Positions 46,601-54,110 of a stretch of DNA of 64,000 bases are shown in pieces. The translations under genes and the position numbers were made by a program. Within the stretch, counting starts at the first letter, position 1; every line of letters starts with the position of its first letter. The stretch comes from SFHK01 sp964554795 (GTDB lineage Bacteria; Bacillota; Clostridia; Christensenellales; Aristaeellaceae): NCBI GenBank assembly GCA_964554795.1, contig CAZKQB010000005.1:32493-96492 (forward strand), written 5' to 3'. The notes under the pieces were generated by a model. The model ran no database searches. It was not told the origin of the DNA and saw only the letters and a program-made list of their open reading frames with translations.

Positions 46601-47924
46601 TGGCGGGGCGTATGGAATGCGCGACCAGCTTCAGGACATGCTGTGCGTATTGTATATGGAGCCGCCCATCGTGCGCGCACATCTGCTTCGCTGTGCGGCG
46701 CATCAGTTTGAGGATGGCGACGGGATGCATTGGTGGCACGAGCCGTATTCCGGCGTCCGCACGCGCATTTCAGACGATATGTTGTTTCTTCCCTTCGTAG
46801 TCGCCGAATACGTACGCATGACCGGGGATGAGGGCGTGCTCTACGAAAGGGTTCCGTATCTGCGAAACGTCGAAATCCCGGAGGGCAGGGAGGATCGCTA
46901 TGGCGATGCCGAGCCGTCGGATGTCTGCGAATCGCTGCATGGGCACTGTATGCGCGCATTCCGCAGGGCCGACGCAATCGGAGAGCACGGCTTGGCGCGG
47001 ATGGGCACGGGCGACTGGAACGACGGCATGAACCGCGTGGGTGCGCGCGGACGTGGTGAAAGCGTGTGGCTGAGTGAGTTTCTTTCCTATACCGCGCGCC
47101 TGTACGCGCCGCTGTGCCGCGAGGAGGAAGAGAAGCGCGAGCTTGAAAGCATGGCTGACCGGCTGAAGCGCGCTGTGGAGGAAAATGGCTGGGACGGAGA
47201 ATGGTATCTGCGCGCCATAGACGACGACGGAAACCGGCTGGGCAGCGCGTCGGCAAGGTGCTGCCAAATCGACCTGATCGCGCAGGCATGGGCGGCCCTG
47301 AACGGGCAGGAGCCGGTGCGGGTGCAGCAGGCACTGAACAGCGCGGATCAGTATCTGGTGGATCGAGATGCATATTTGGTGCGTTTGCTCACCCCGCCGT
47401 TCACGGGAGACTGCCCGGATCCCGGCTATATCGCCGCATATCCTGCGGGCGTGCGCGAAAACGGGGGACAGTATACGCATGCGGTAACATGGCTGGCGGC
47501 AGCCTTTGCGAGGGTGGGCGATGCGAAACGGGCATGGGAGATTTTCGATATGCTGCTGCCGCTACACCGCACGGCGGATCCGGCCGGTGTACGCCGGTAT
47601 GGCGCGGAACCGTACGTCGTTCCTGCCGACATTCGCGCGTCCGGTGCGGAAAAGGGATGCGCTGGATGGACATGGTATACCGGCGCCGCCGCGTGGACGG
47701 AGCGCGTGCTTTTGCAAGAGTTGCTGGGCTTGGAAATCGAAAACGGACGTGCGCGCATACGGCCGCTGCTTTCCGAGGAAATGAAGGAGGTGTCCGTCGA
47801 GCTGACCGTGGGAAACAGCCGATATATCCTGGCGTCTGACGAATCCGCGCCCGATGCGGAAAAGTGGATTGAGCTTGTCGACGACGGACAGGTGCACGCA
47901 GTGCGCTTTCCTGTACGAGGGTAG
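40677..47924 (+). CDS. cyclic beta-1,2-glucan synthase-like protein (GT84-GH94)
   Basis: 2415 residues. The N-terminal helical region is followed by membrane segments (about 330-370), then a processive glycosyltransferase domain: VFTVDADTQM (about residue 528) carries the metal-binding acid pair, and YLKRMERWTRGDWQLLRYV resembles the Q/RxxRW-type motif. Further membrane helices are near 700-830. A second carbohydrate-active domain follows, and the C-terminal GH94 phosphorylase-type domain has MGTGDWNDGMN (about 2110) with the catalytic aspartate. This is the domain order of NdvB/Cgs proteins that make and size cyclic beta-1,2-glucans; those are about 2800 residues, so this one is shorter. The start at 40677 follows GGAGG. 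It is monocistronic. Confidence 0.85.
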   Translation: MKQNRCCAGLSQGQYRADSLRLSRMEARIRELFADCADMTDAAQYLNANIGLMRVYAERARGNLKGFFADDRLCRWARQLLAGGEVRVNAEMILSSLAAVDERELLTAEEIWKAPDIMRVSAAGAFLHAGERVLAMQAAWQRAERWVAAESAELVYEEEQAFFAHALALAAAAGDVEKRGMLMRALALLGRDEETCVQAVQDAESSGRLEMENLMGAVRALDEISWEDAFERVSFLERTLCRDPAGIYAHMERASREIIRREVRGIARRSGYPERSVASLALEIADAETGVCGVLYTDAGRAQLADAMGGARIRMRAITPDPTGRGYTALHLLFFLLLMLVAATFMRGALSVIAAIPAAWTLAGMLLNRMIQQFVPVHPLLRLKLDEVPADAATLVVIPALITGGERGAELAGQLEALGVLDSNEHVDFLLLGDFRDGKEQQAEGDAEILDRVRAEIARMNARAEREKYFFLHRMREYNEADGIWMGRERKRGALCDLNALLTTGESRFAAEGARASALTGRYRYVFTVDADTQMIPGTVEKLIGTIHHPLNRPRADGRGYAVIQPRMELAADGLINRFQQLFAGAGGADTYHVCAPDVFRDLCGEGLFGGKGIYDVRAFLKRTEGAFDDNTVLSHDMIEGLLARCGFAGDLALFEGFPSSPDAYLKRMERWTRGDWQLLRYVFGRVRLSALGRLHIFDNLMRSLFHASVGALFVLSVWTGNVAALATALICLFLPTVFSRFRGLSQAAGRFLLLPAMAATGQTAALRALYRMLISHKKMLEWVTAADADRMGGSGNVAGTVQAILLLPALARPAWLLAALPLAAAFALGKLLLDRLSADDGETVFTSRAFTMMMETARDTWKYFERFVPLSGNGLPPDNVQLDPCAGPAERTSPTNIGMYMMSCVAARELGLIDPGEMRARLRETLRTLRSLPKWHGLLYNWYDTRTLYPLHPTYVSSVDCGNLLAALLVARNASSEEDAGRFQSLIDEMELERLYDEERGLFRIGYDAEKDAPGQSYYDLLASEARILSYVAMAERGIPVRHWEKLGRPCARVRGGCALYSWSGTMFEYMMPFLFMPSAAKTLLGMSARGAVGAQIRDGERRRRPWGVSESAYRAFDAAMNYQYRAFGIAELALSGTDEGGVIAPYACMLALPAAPERAAQNLQEMTAQGLRGEFGYYEALDERRESEGGVVFSYMSHHQGMALCALCNALTGGCLNQYFMLAPRERALSVLLNEKPFARPPLFRGPAPNVPVSEESARARRLLRGTVRTAFAGSGQGHLLSGQDACAWLDADGNGFYRRLGIYANRWHGDTVRYPERLLPRVKDDDGEIAFPRCVFEPGLASFFGRGSRGSYEICACLSPETGALHIRVRVHALRDAEITCTQRFSVSLSDENAMYAHPAFQALFVKASAAGEGAMRYTRIRRLAEDTDFALYAVCEDGEALEEATETGRDAEVGVYNRCCARVSAGETRDFYFTLALVRGGTEVSGGADAFLRAQSLAGASARSLLNFCGLNGAVTASLDAICARALTTRPETRVLMRLTGRELWPLGLSGDKPILLMSARAAARSEALSRLIRAHEYLERAGVPLTLVVLCTRKNEYRQPAREEIDRLISASHLNARRNREGGVYVLDAGQLDEAQRALLTALAVNRSEPARPAVAFSDIPVLPMERTLPPAERLADNGYGGFADDGYQIDVLPRRDTPRPWVNILSNADFGVLVTEKGGGFAWHGNSRMGRLTPFDNDIAREGWGVRLYAVTERGFASLLPQERPRGAYRVTHAPGETRFECAFDGLSVCTRWHVDAAESVACLTVEIENDAEETRAVTLVAACDFLMGDDVRDRRLLSVVGENGLVVAQGRMEGVGFLAGAVCERERLPEHYELADACVSAAVSIAPGERAGRSFLLGWAPTKADAERLTAEFSPEASLERTRACWQSRLSRVKVRTGDELRDRLVNGFIKYQALACRVFARTGLYQPGGAYGMRDQLQDMLCVLYMEPPIVRAHLLRCAAHQFEDGDGMHWWHEPYSGVRTRISDDMLFLPFVVAEYVRMTGDEGVLYERVPYLRNVEIPEGREDRYGDAEPSDVCESLHGHCMRAFRRADAIGEHGLARMGTGDWNDGMNRVGARGRGESVWLSEFLSYTARLYAPLCREEEEKRELESMADRLKRAVEENGWDGEWYLRAIDDDGNRLGSASARCCQIDLIAQAWAALNGQEPVRVQQALNSADQYLVDRDAYLVRLLTPPFTGDCPDPGYIAAYPAGVRENGGQYTHAVTWLAAAFARVGDAKRAWEIFDMLLPLHRTADPAGVRRYGAEPYVVPADIRASGAEKGCAGWTWYTGAAAWTERVLLQELLGLEIENGRARIRPLLSEEMKEVSVELTVGNSRYILASDESAPDAEKWIELVDDGQVHAVRFPVRG

Positions 47925-47979
47925 AAAGGGTGGGAACGCTTTTGCCTGAATGGGGCGGAGGCGTTCCCTTTTGAACAGT

Positions 47980-48927
47980 TCAGGATACGCGAGCGGCGCT
48001 CTTTGAAAGCCAGCCGACGCAATCGGGCAGGGCGATGGCAAGCCAGCCGTTTTCGGAGGTGGCGACATAAGGATATGACGTGCCCGGCTCGGCGGATTGG
48101 AGGAGGGCGTAAGCTTCGCCGTTCCCGGTGCGGATCTCGGTTTGATGGATGATCAGAATTGTTCCGGGCTTTGGCTCGTCGATGAGAGCGGCACGAGTGA
48201 GAGGACCATATTTGCCGTCACATTCCAGACCGTGGTCGGTTTGAAATCTGCGAACAGCGCGTTCAGTTTCGGCGCCATACGTACCGTCTGCACCGTATTT
48301 TGACAGTGCGTAGCCGCGCTCTATGAGAAGGTGCTGAAGCGTACGCACATCCGCGCCCTTCATGCCGCGTTTAAGAATGCTCCGAGACGATTCTTCGCCC
48401 ATTGGCTCCTCTGCTTTTGAGCCGTTTGTGAGCACGACGACCGTATGCCCCTGCGTGCGCGTGACGAGGATGTCGCCGCGGCGCAGATAGGTGCTCTGGT
48501 CGGTATATCGGCTCTCCTTCAGCTCGTCAAATTCGCCGGAGTGCAAAAGAACGCTCGCTTCGTTTGAGGTTCGAAAGTTCTCCACCATGATGCCTGCATA
48601 GGCCAGACACACGCGCACGAGTGCGGAGCAGTCCGTTTCGCAAGGCGTTTTGATTTCAGATGGGTCAAAGTTCACGCGCTTTGCGAAATTGTAGAGCGAG
48701 AGTCGCTGATACTGGTCGTAGCCGATGTTCGCATTATCGCAGGCCGCCTGCATGGCGCAGGCGATTTTTTCCGCCTTATTCGCATTCCGGCACCGCAGCA
48801 CGCGCCAGCCCTTTTTGTGCTTATACCATGTTTGAGTGCTGACCTCCTTGCCGCTCTGGTTGCCTGCGCGGCCGCCGTGCGAATTGCCGTTTTCGTCGAT
48901 CCGTGCGGAGCCTACCTTTACTGCCAT
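47980..48927 (-). CDS. endolysin-like NlpC/P60-type hydrolase with PG-binding and SH3 domains
   Basis: 315 residues. No signal peptide. The N-terminal domain (MAVKVGSARIDENGNSHGG ... TPCETDCSALVRVCLAYAG ... RRGDILVTRTQGHTVVVL) has the cysteine and histidine of an NlpC/P60 or CHAP-like amidase. A peptidoglycan-binding-1 repeat (LQHLLIERGYALSKYGADGTYG) and an SH3-like C-terminus (RTGNGEAYALLQSAEPG) follow. It is a close paralog of the endolysin at the end of the prophage remnant (59470-60399), differing most in the C-terminus. Its start overlaps the end of a holin gene. With no other phage genes beside it, this looks like a retained or domesticated lysis cassette. Confidence 0.85.
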   Translation of the reverse strand: MAVKVGSARIDENGNSHGGRAGNQSGKEVSTQTWYKHKKGWRVLRCRNANKAEKIACAMQAACDNANIGYDQYQRLSLYNFAKRVNFDPSEIKTPCETDCSALVRVCLAYAGIMVENFRTSNEASVLLHSGEFDELKESRYTDQSTYLRRGDILVTRTQGHTVVVLTNGSKAEEPMGEESSRSILKRGMKGADVRTLQHLLIERGYALSKYGADGTYGAETERAVRRFQTDHGLECDGKYGPLTRAALIDEPKPGTILIIHQTEIRTGNGEAYALLQSAEPGTSYPYVATSENGWLAIALPDCVGWLSKSAARVS

Positions 48928-48929
48928 GA

Positions 48930-49412
48930 TCACATCTCCTCGTTTTCGCGCGTTCCGCCGGCGCGACCATGCAGCTGCGCCAGAACGCGCTTCATTTTTT
49001 CGGGAATGGGCAGGCCGAGCTGCGCTGCATTTTCCGTGAGAGACAGAACCTCGTTGGACAGATAGAATACCAGCACGGCACTGCGCAGGGCCGTGTCTGC
49101 GCCAAGCAGCGCGTCGAGTGCGTTTGCGGCGCCGACGAGAACCAGAATCAGAACCTTTCGGCAAATCCCCCGAAAGCCCACGGCGCTGGAAAGCCGTTTG
49201 TCTGCAATGGCGCACAGTACGCCGGTGAGATAATCAAGCGCCATAAATGCGATCAGCGCAAGCAGCAGCCGATCCGGATCGGTGGCTTCCGCGGCCTCCG
49301 CGCCCACTGGGGTTTCTGCCCGTCCGCTAAAAAAATAACCAAGCCAGCCGCCGATCGCAGCGGCGGTCATTTGAATCCACGTCCAGATTCGTTCCAGTGA
49401 AAAATCATTCAT
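48930..49412 (-). CDS. phage holin family (toxin secretion/phage lysis)
   Basis: 160 residues, three to four hydrophobic segments. The ALIAFMALDYLTGVLCAIADKRLSSAVGFRGICRKV motif is diagnostic for the Cph1/TcdE-type holin family, and LVFYLSNEVLSLTENAAQLGLPIPEKMK is the usual C-terminal part. ATG 49412 follows GGAGG. It is directly upstream of, and coupled to, the endolysin-like gene. Family members either open the membrane for endolysin release or aid non-classical export of large proteins, as in TcdE. Confidence 0.9.
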   Translation of the reverse strand: MNDFSLERIWTWIQMTAAAIGGWLGYFFSGRAETPVGAEAAEATDPDRLLLALIAFMALDYLTGVLCAIADKRLSSAVGFRGICRKVLILVLVGAANALDALLGADTALRSAVLVFYLSNEVLSLTENAAQLGLPIPEKMKRVLAQLHGRAGGTRENEEM

Positions 49413-49499
49413 CCCGTATCCTCCGTTCGCTGGGCAGTACGGACGCTGCCCATTCCATAATAGGCGGCGTAGCGGTTGCGGGTTCCAAGCATAAAAATA

Positions 49500-49527
49500 C
49501 TCGCCTCGAAGCGGCGTTCGAGGCGGG
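49500..49527 (-). terminator. terminator of the TPR-propeller gene
   Basis: An 11-bp stem with a 6-base loop, followed on the minus strand by TATTTTTA, 16 bases after the stop at 49543. It separates the TPR-propeller gene from the holin/endolysin pair. Confidence 0.85.
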
Positions 49528-49542
49528 TGCATGAGAGAAAAG

Positions 49543-51564
49543 CTATCCAATGGAGAGGATGAAGGGAAGACAGAGTTGCATGTCTGGAATCAGGATGGTG
49601 CCGTCCTCCAGCCAGCTGAGCGTAGCGGAGGTTTGGGCAATGTCGACGACGGATGGCTGTGCGTCCTCCGGGAACTCGACGCGGCGGCAGACAAGCGTGT
49701 CCAGATCAAGGATGCAGCAAATGACTGTGCCCTTGTGTGCGGCGAGAATCAACGCGGAATAGCCGTCCGGGGAAAGCGTGACCTGCATAACGTAAGGTTG
49801 CGCAAGGGTGCCTTCCGCGATGGCTGTAAGGTAGTTGTTGAGTTCAACAAGCTCTGCCTGACCGGAGCCGTCGGTGGGAAGGCGAAGGGCCTCATCGCTG
49901 CTGCCTGTGGCAAGGGCGTCGTTGCGGATTGTCAGATAAGCTATGCTCGAAGTAGCATTTAGAAACAGCTCATAGCCGCTGGTCTCGCTGCGGTAATAGC
50001 GTTTTGGTCTTTGAAGGCCAATGGGATTCGAAAAAACGCGAGTCTCGGTTTCCCATTTGTCTCCGACGTTTGTAAACGTGATTACGCCGGAGGATTCGTT
50101 AGAACGGGTTGTGTCGGTGATAGCGCGTACGGTTCCATCCGTATCCACAGTCAGGTGGGGATAATAGAAGAAGATGCCGGGGACGGTAGTCAGAAGCTCA
50201 ACCTCGCCGGTTTCAAGACGGTAGCGCTTGAGTCCGCTGCGTGTGTCTTCGGATAGATTTCCGTAAACGAGGTAGTAAACGTACTCGCCCGCCGGATCAA
50301 AGCAGGCGGTCGTGGCAGTTAAGCTGCCTTCCAGCATTATCTTTTTCGGCGTAGCCTCGGCAAGGAAGATTTCGCCGGTCTGCGTGTCGGCGAGCAGAAG
50401 ATCCATAAGTTGCCCTTGTTGAAGCGTCCTGTTGGGGAATGTCATGGCGATATAGCGTTCATCCGGCGACCAGCAGAAGCAATCCGGCTCGGCAGGGAAG
50501 AAGGATCTGCCCTCGATGTATTTATAGGTTTTCTCCGCATACTCGTTCTGCGCGCTGCGATTGCGATTTACGGCGAGAACGGTGATTTCCTGATTGCGAA
50601 CAATCGCCGCCATGCCGCCAATGTCAATCAGCAAGGCACTGCCGGAGGGAGAGACGGAAAGAATCCGGATATAGGTGTTCGAAATGTCCGTCTCGAAGAG
50701 CGCAGACAGCGTATCGGAAATGCGGGTTCGCTGGCCGTCCTTAGAGGAAGCAAAGGTGAAGCCCTCCGCTTCGGCAGCCTCTCGGTTTTCCTCTGCGTAG
50801 GTCGTGGAGCAGAAGACAGGCATGGAGATCAGAGAATCCGAAAGCGTTTCGTATGCGGGGATCAGGTGAAACGAGCTTCCGTCCTGTATGGCGGCGGCAA
50901 GGGCTTCATCTCTTCCATGTATGGAGGTCAGCCCGAGTGCCTGCGCGCGCTCGGTGTTTCCGGAGCGTATGAGCGCGCGGGCATAGACGGAAGCGTATTC
51001 ATCCTGCCAGACTGCAGCGGGCAGAGTTTCGAAAATTTCGACTGCGCGCTCATAGAGTCCTGCGAGGTCGCAGGCCTGCGCGGCCAGCAGACGGAGGGCA
51101 TCGTTCGGCTGCGCTTCGCACAGCTTGATGGCCTTTTCGCACTGTTTTGCGCGGATGTATGCCTGCGCAGCCTCAGACAATAGCTCGTCATCCGACTGTG
51201 CAGAACAGATTTCCGCATAGCGCAGCGCCTGTTCTGCGTCGTTCAGGCTGCCTGCGGCATAGAGCAGACGCGCCTTTTCAAGGTAAAGCGCGCCGTCGGC
51301 GGGAGCCAGAGCGAGTGCGTCTTCGATGGCCTCCAAAGCGAGAGTGTTGTCTCCTGTGGCAAAATACAGGCGGGCAAAGGCATGCAGCACGGCAGGATCG
51401 TTCGGGGAAAGCTTCTGTGCGATATCCAAACAGATGGCGGCAGAATCAAAATCGCCCGCCGAAACAAAGGCGTCGGCCTTGCCAAGCATGCTGTCCGTTT
51501 CGTCGCCCAGTGCAGGCATGCATAGCAGGGAAAACGCGAGAAGCAGAGCAAAAATACGTTTCAT
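49543..51564 (-). CDS. secreted TPR and beta-propeller protein
   Basis: 673 residues. The signal peptide (IFALLLAFSLLCMPALG) ends near residue 20. Residues 20-240 carry helical repeats of TPR type (LGKADAFVSAGDFDSAAICLDIAQKLSPNDPAVLHAFARLYFATGDNTLALEAIEDALALAPADGAL is a clear pair). Residues about 300-670 are beta-rich with TolB/WD-like blades (FCWSPDERYIAMTFPN, FDPAGEYVYYLVYGN, VTLSPDGYSALILAA). No enzyme motif is seen. ATG 51564 follows GGAGG. It is likely an extracytoplasmic scaffold. It lies immediately upstream of the holin/endolysin pair but is separated from it by a terminator. Confidence 0.75.
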   Translation of the reverse strand: MKRIFALLLAFSLLCMPALGDETDSMLGKADAFVSAGDFDSAAICLDIAQKLSPNDPAVLHAFARLYFATGDNTLALEAIEDALALAPADGALYLEKARLLYAAGSLNDAEQALRYAEICSAQSDDELLSEAAQAYIRAKQCEKAIKLCEAQPNDALRLLAAQACDLAGLYERAVEIFETLPAAVWQDEYASVYARALIRSGNTERAQALGLTSIHGRDEALAAAIQDGSSFHLIPAYETLSDSLISMPVFCSTTYAEENREAAEAEGFTFASSKDGQRTRISDTLSALFETDISNTYIRILSVSPSGSALLIDIGGMAAIVRNQEITVLAVNRNRSAQNEYAEKTYKYIEGRSFFPAEPDCFCWSPDERYIAMTFPNRTLQQGQLMDLLLADTQTGEIFLAEATPKKIMLEGSLTATTACFDPAGEYVYYLVYGNLSEDTRSGLKRYRLETGEVELLTTVPGIFFYYPHLTVDTDGTVRAITDTTRSNESSGVITFTNVGDKWETETRVFSNPIGLQRPKRYYRSETSGYELFLNATSSIAYLTIRNDALATGSSDEALRLPTDGSGQAELVELNNYLTAIAEGTLAQPYVMQVTLSPDGYSALILAAHKGTVICCILDLDTLVCRRVEFPEDAQPSVVDIAQTSATLSWLEDGTILIPDMQLCLPFILSIG

Positions 51565-51687
51565 GGCAGTACCTCCGTTTGCTGTGTGGCAGGGCTCTTC
51601 ATGGCGGCTCAATTCGGTTTTTCGGGAACTCTGGTTGTTGTCAGGTGAACCGAGTCGGTTTTCATCTTTCTATCCAAGCTTTATCAC

Positions 51688-51716
51688 AGTATACCACTTC
51701 TGCATGCACATGGCAA
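51688..51716 (-). promoter_or_regulatory. promoter of the TPR-propeller gene
   Basis: Minus-strand TTGCCA (51711-51716) and TATACT (51688-51693), 17-base spacer; leader about 115 bases. Confidence 0.65.
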
Positions 51717-51764
51717 GCACGGTGTGCGCAAACGGGAGAGATGCGCGGCTTCCGTCTGCATTGC

Positions 51765-51793
51765 TTGAAAGTAGGGAGAGTTTGTGGTAAGAT
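51765..51793 (+). promoter_or_regulatory. promoter of the acyltransferase gene
   Basis: TTGAAA (51765-51770) and TAAGAT (51788-51793), 17-base spacer, 21 bases before the start codon. Confidence 0.6.
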
Positions 51794-51814
51794 ACCAAGG
51801 AAGGGGGCGGCGAG

Positions 51815-52855
51815 ATGAGCGGGCGCAGATTGTATTGGATTGATTTTTTGAAGTTCGTGGGCATCGTCGCCATCGTACTGGGGCATGCGCTGGGCGATGG
51901 GGCGCTGTGCACATATCTGTACGGCTTTCATGTTCCCCTGTTCTTCTTTGCCTCTGGCTGCGCATTTCAGCAGACGCAGGAACGCTTCGGCGCGTTTGCA
52001 CTTCGCAAGCTGCGCCAGCTGCTCGTTCCATATCTACTGATGTCGCTTCTGTCGATTCTGGCGCTGTATGCCGCCAGCCTTGTGATGGACCTTCCCCTTG
52101 GCATTCGCTTTACGCGGCCGTGGTATCGGTATGCGGGGGGCATTCTGTATGCGAATGGAAAAAACGGTATGCTCAAGGCAAATGCGCCCCTGTGGTTTTT
52201 GCCGTGCGTTTTCTGCGTGCTGTTGATGATGTATGGCGTGGTGCATATTGCGCGGGGAAGAAAGGCGCTGTATGCGGCGCTGACGGCGCTCAGTGTGTGG
52301 GTCGGGCTTCTGAACGGGCATTTTCGAATTGTCGACCGGTGGCCGCTCGGCTTCGAGACGGCGCTGAATATGCTGCCGTTTGCGTTGCTCGGGCATGCGT
52401 TCCGTGCGGCCTCGAAGAAAATCGAAGCCGCATCGGACGCGCGAAAGGCCGTCGCAGGTGGACTGCTGATTGCCGCAGGCACGGCTGTGCAGATGGGATT
52501 CGGCGTATCTGCCGTGTATATGTATGATCGATATACGAATCTGGCGCTTTTGTATGTGTGCGCGCTCATGATTTCTGTAGGCATTGCGCTGCTGGGCATG
52601 GTTAGAGTGCTTCCGCGCCTGCGTCTGATTGCATATGTCGGCGGGCATACGCTTGTGATTTTGCTGCTGCACAAATTTCCGCTGCTCGTATTCCGCTACC
52701 TGTGCCCCGGTGTCGGCCCGCAGCTGCTGAAGGGCTCGGTTCCGCTGGCGCTTGCGGCCACGGCGGTCAGCATTGCGCTGTGCCTTGCGGTGGAAAAGCC
52801 GATTGCAAAAATCTGTCCGGTGCTACTCGGCGGGCGCAGAGAACGCGCCGTCTGA
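51815..52855 (+). CDS. membrane acyltransferase, acyltransferase-3 family
   Basis: 346 residues, about ten membrane segments. It opens with RLYWIDFLKFVGIVAIVLGHAL, the family motif with the catalytic-region histidine, followed by GFHVPLFFFASGCAF and FALRKLRQLLVPYLLMSLL. Such enzymes transfer acetyl or succinyl groups to surface glycans or lipids. ATG is preceded by AAGGGGG. The 3' end overlaps the antisense remnant of the split yolD-like gene by 33 bases. The acceptor is unknown. Confidence 0.88.
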   Translation: MSGRRLYWIDFLKFVGIVAIVLGHALGDGALCTYLYGFHVPLFFFASGCAFQQTQERFGAFALRKLRQLLVPYLLMSLLSILALYAASLVMDLPLGIRFTRPWYRYAGGILYANGKNGMLKANAPLWFLPCVFCVLLMMYGVVHIARGRKALYAALTALSVWVGLLNGHFRIVDRWPLGFETALNMLPFALLGHAFRAASKKIEAASDARKAVAGGLLIAAGTAVQMGFGVSAVYMYDRYTNLALLYVCALMISVGIALLGMVRVLPRLRLIAYVGGHTLVILLLHKFPLLVFRYLCPGVGPQLLKGSVPLALAATAVSIALCLAVEKPIAKICPVLLGGRRERAV

Positions 52856-52951
52856 ATCTCGGAAGCTTTCACTGTCAATTTCGTAAATATCGTCGATGGA
52901 GAAAAACGTACCGTCGGTCAGATATACGGTGCGGGCGAATTCGTCGTATAC
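52823..52951 (-). pseudogene. C-terminal fragment of the split yolD-like gene
   Basis: Reading the minus strand from the core GTAT, the frame gives VYDEFARTVYLTDGT then FFSIDDIYEIDSE and runs to a TAG at 52823-52825 with no start codon of its own. The IDDIYEI ending is the usual C-terminus of YolD-like proteins. The matching N-terminal part lies 7.5 kb away at 60410-60739, across the prophage remnant. Rejoining at the shared core gives one in-frame protein of about 152 residues. It now has no ribosome site and is presumably untranslated. Confidence 0.82.
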
Positions 52952-52962
52952 GTCCCATTAGT
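52934..52962. other. attL, left prophage junction
   Basis: Host arm 52934-52947, shared core ATAC 52948-52951, phage arm GTCCCATTAGT 52952-52962. The phage arm is the exact reverse complement of the phage arm at the right junction. Confidence 0.82.
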
Positions 52963-52973
52963 CCATACAAACA

Positions 52974-53717
52974 TCAAAAAAATATAACGTCCTTTACATG
53001 CAAACCTTCGACCCTGATCTCTTTGATCATACTTCGCCAGAAGCGGCGTTTATCCTCCGCGTCCAGTGTTAAATATATAGATGTGAAGTCGGTATTGAGC
53101 AATTCGCGCAAAGGCTCTATATCGCGTTCAGGCGGTGGAGCTTCGCTTTCAGCTTTAGCTATCAATGCCTTGATCTCCGCATCTTCTTGTAGATATTCAG
53201 CGTCGGTTTTGTTCCCTGCCATGTATGTAACATTCAGGCGGCGAAGCCGTTCTTTCAAAGCAGGTAGATTGTATTTCGGCTTTGGCTTCGGTTTGGTCTT
53301 TTCTATCTCCGCTTGCGCGATCTCATCTTCTAGTAACCGAGAAAGATTTGCAAGCAGATAGTTTTCGATCTTCCTTTCTGAAAGTGTGCGCTTATAGCTG
53401 CAGGTGGTGTACTTGAAACGGCAGCGATAATTTAGATAATCTGTTTCGACGTTTTTATATTTCTTGTGGGTATATGAACCGCATAGAACATGCCCACAAT
53501 CTGGGCAGCGCATTAGACCAGCAAACAGATAGACCCGTTTTGCCTTAGTATCGCGGATTCTTTTATTCGCTTCTTCTTGAAGTTTCAACCAATCTTCCTT
53601 CGATACATAAGGCTCGCAGTAATCATCAACGCCCTTATACATTCCGCAGTAAATCTCATTGCGAGCAATGCGCATCCATGTTTTATGTGCTTTAGTCACT
53701 CCGTACACATCATTCAT
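52974..53717 (-). pseudogene. large serine recombinase, N-terminally truncated
   Basis: 247 residues of recognisable recombinase remain: YGVTKAHKTWMRIARNEIYCGMYKGVDDYCEPYVSKEDW (end of the recombinase domain), the zinc ribbon LMRCPDCGHVLCGSYTH ... YRCRFKYTTCSYKR with four cysteines, and the C-terminal coiled region. The whole resolvase domain with the catalytic serine is gone; upstream of 53717 the same frame is only antisense to phage tail genes. The gene's 3' end lies 11 bases from the attL arm, where an integrase is expected. It must be catalytically dead. Confidence 0.85.
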
Positions 53718-53722
53718 ACCTG

Positions 53723-53764
53723 CACAAGATAGATACGCTGAAACGAGGTGCATCGAATGCTTGA
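53723..53764 (+). pseudogene. last codons of a lost upstream phage gene
   Basis: The frame HKIDTLKRGASNA followed by TGA overlaps the start of the next tail gene (AATGCTTGA), as coupled phage genes do. It begins where recognisable recombinase ends, so it marks the deletion junction between 53717 and about 53730. Too short to identify. Confidence 0.35.
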
Positions 53765-54107
53765 GACCATCGAAAGCAACCTGAAAGAGCTTGAATATCC
53801 TGTGTTTTACGGCATTGCAGAATCGATTCAGGACGGCTATCTGTGGAACTATATCGTGTTTTCTCGCGAAAGCACGTCGAGAAGCCAGACCAATAAGGGC
53901 TACAGCGATTATTTTCATGTGGCGATTGTTCATGAAAACTATATCCCCGTTGGCCTTGTGGAAAAAGTTGTGGATAAACTCGAAAGCATTCCGGGTATGC
54001 GCCTTGCGCAGAGCGATGTCCAGTATGAGTACACGCGCAAGGATTCCACCAATGCTGTCGTGGAGCTTGCGGTGATGACGTTTGTCTGTCCACGGAAGAG
54101 GGTGTAA
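53757..54107 (+). CDS. phage tail terminator/completion-like protein
   Basis: 116 residues. Two mixed alpha-beta stretches (NLKELEYPVFYGIAE, then YFHVAIVHENYIPVGLVEKVVDKLESIPG and AVVELAVMTFVCPRKR) resemble small head-tail joining or tail-completion proteins that precede HK97-gp10-like genes in siphophages. The ATG at 53757 follows GAGGTG. The next gene starts 3 bases after its stop. The assignment is mostly from gene order. Confidence 0.6.
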   Translation: MLETIESNLKELEYPVFYGIAESIQDGYLWNYIVFSRESTSRSQTNKGYSDYFHVAIVHENYIPVGLVEKVVDKLESIPGMRLAQSDVQYEYTRKDSTNAVVELAVMTFVCPRKRV

Positions 54108-54110
54108 CCG

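Noticed and set aside
44853..46739. 628-codon minus-strand open frame
   Set aside because: Antisense to the glucan-synthase-like gene; no ribosome site and biased composition typical of GC-rich shadows.
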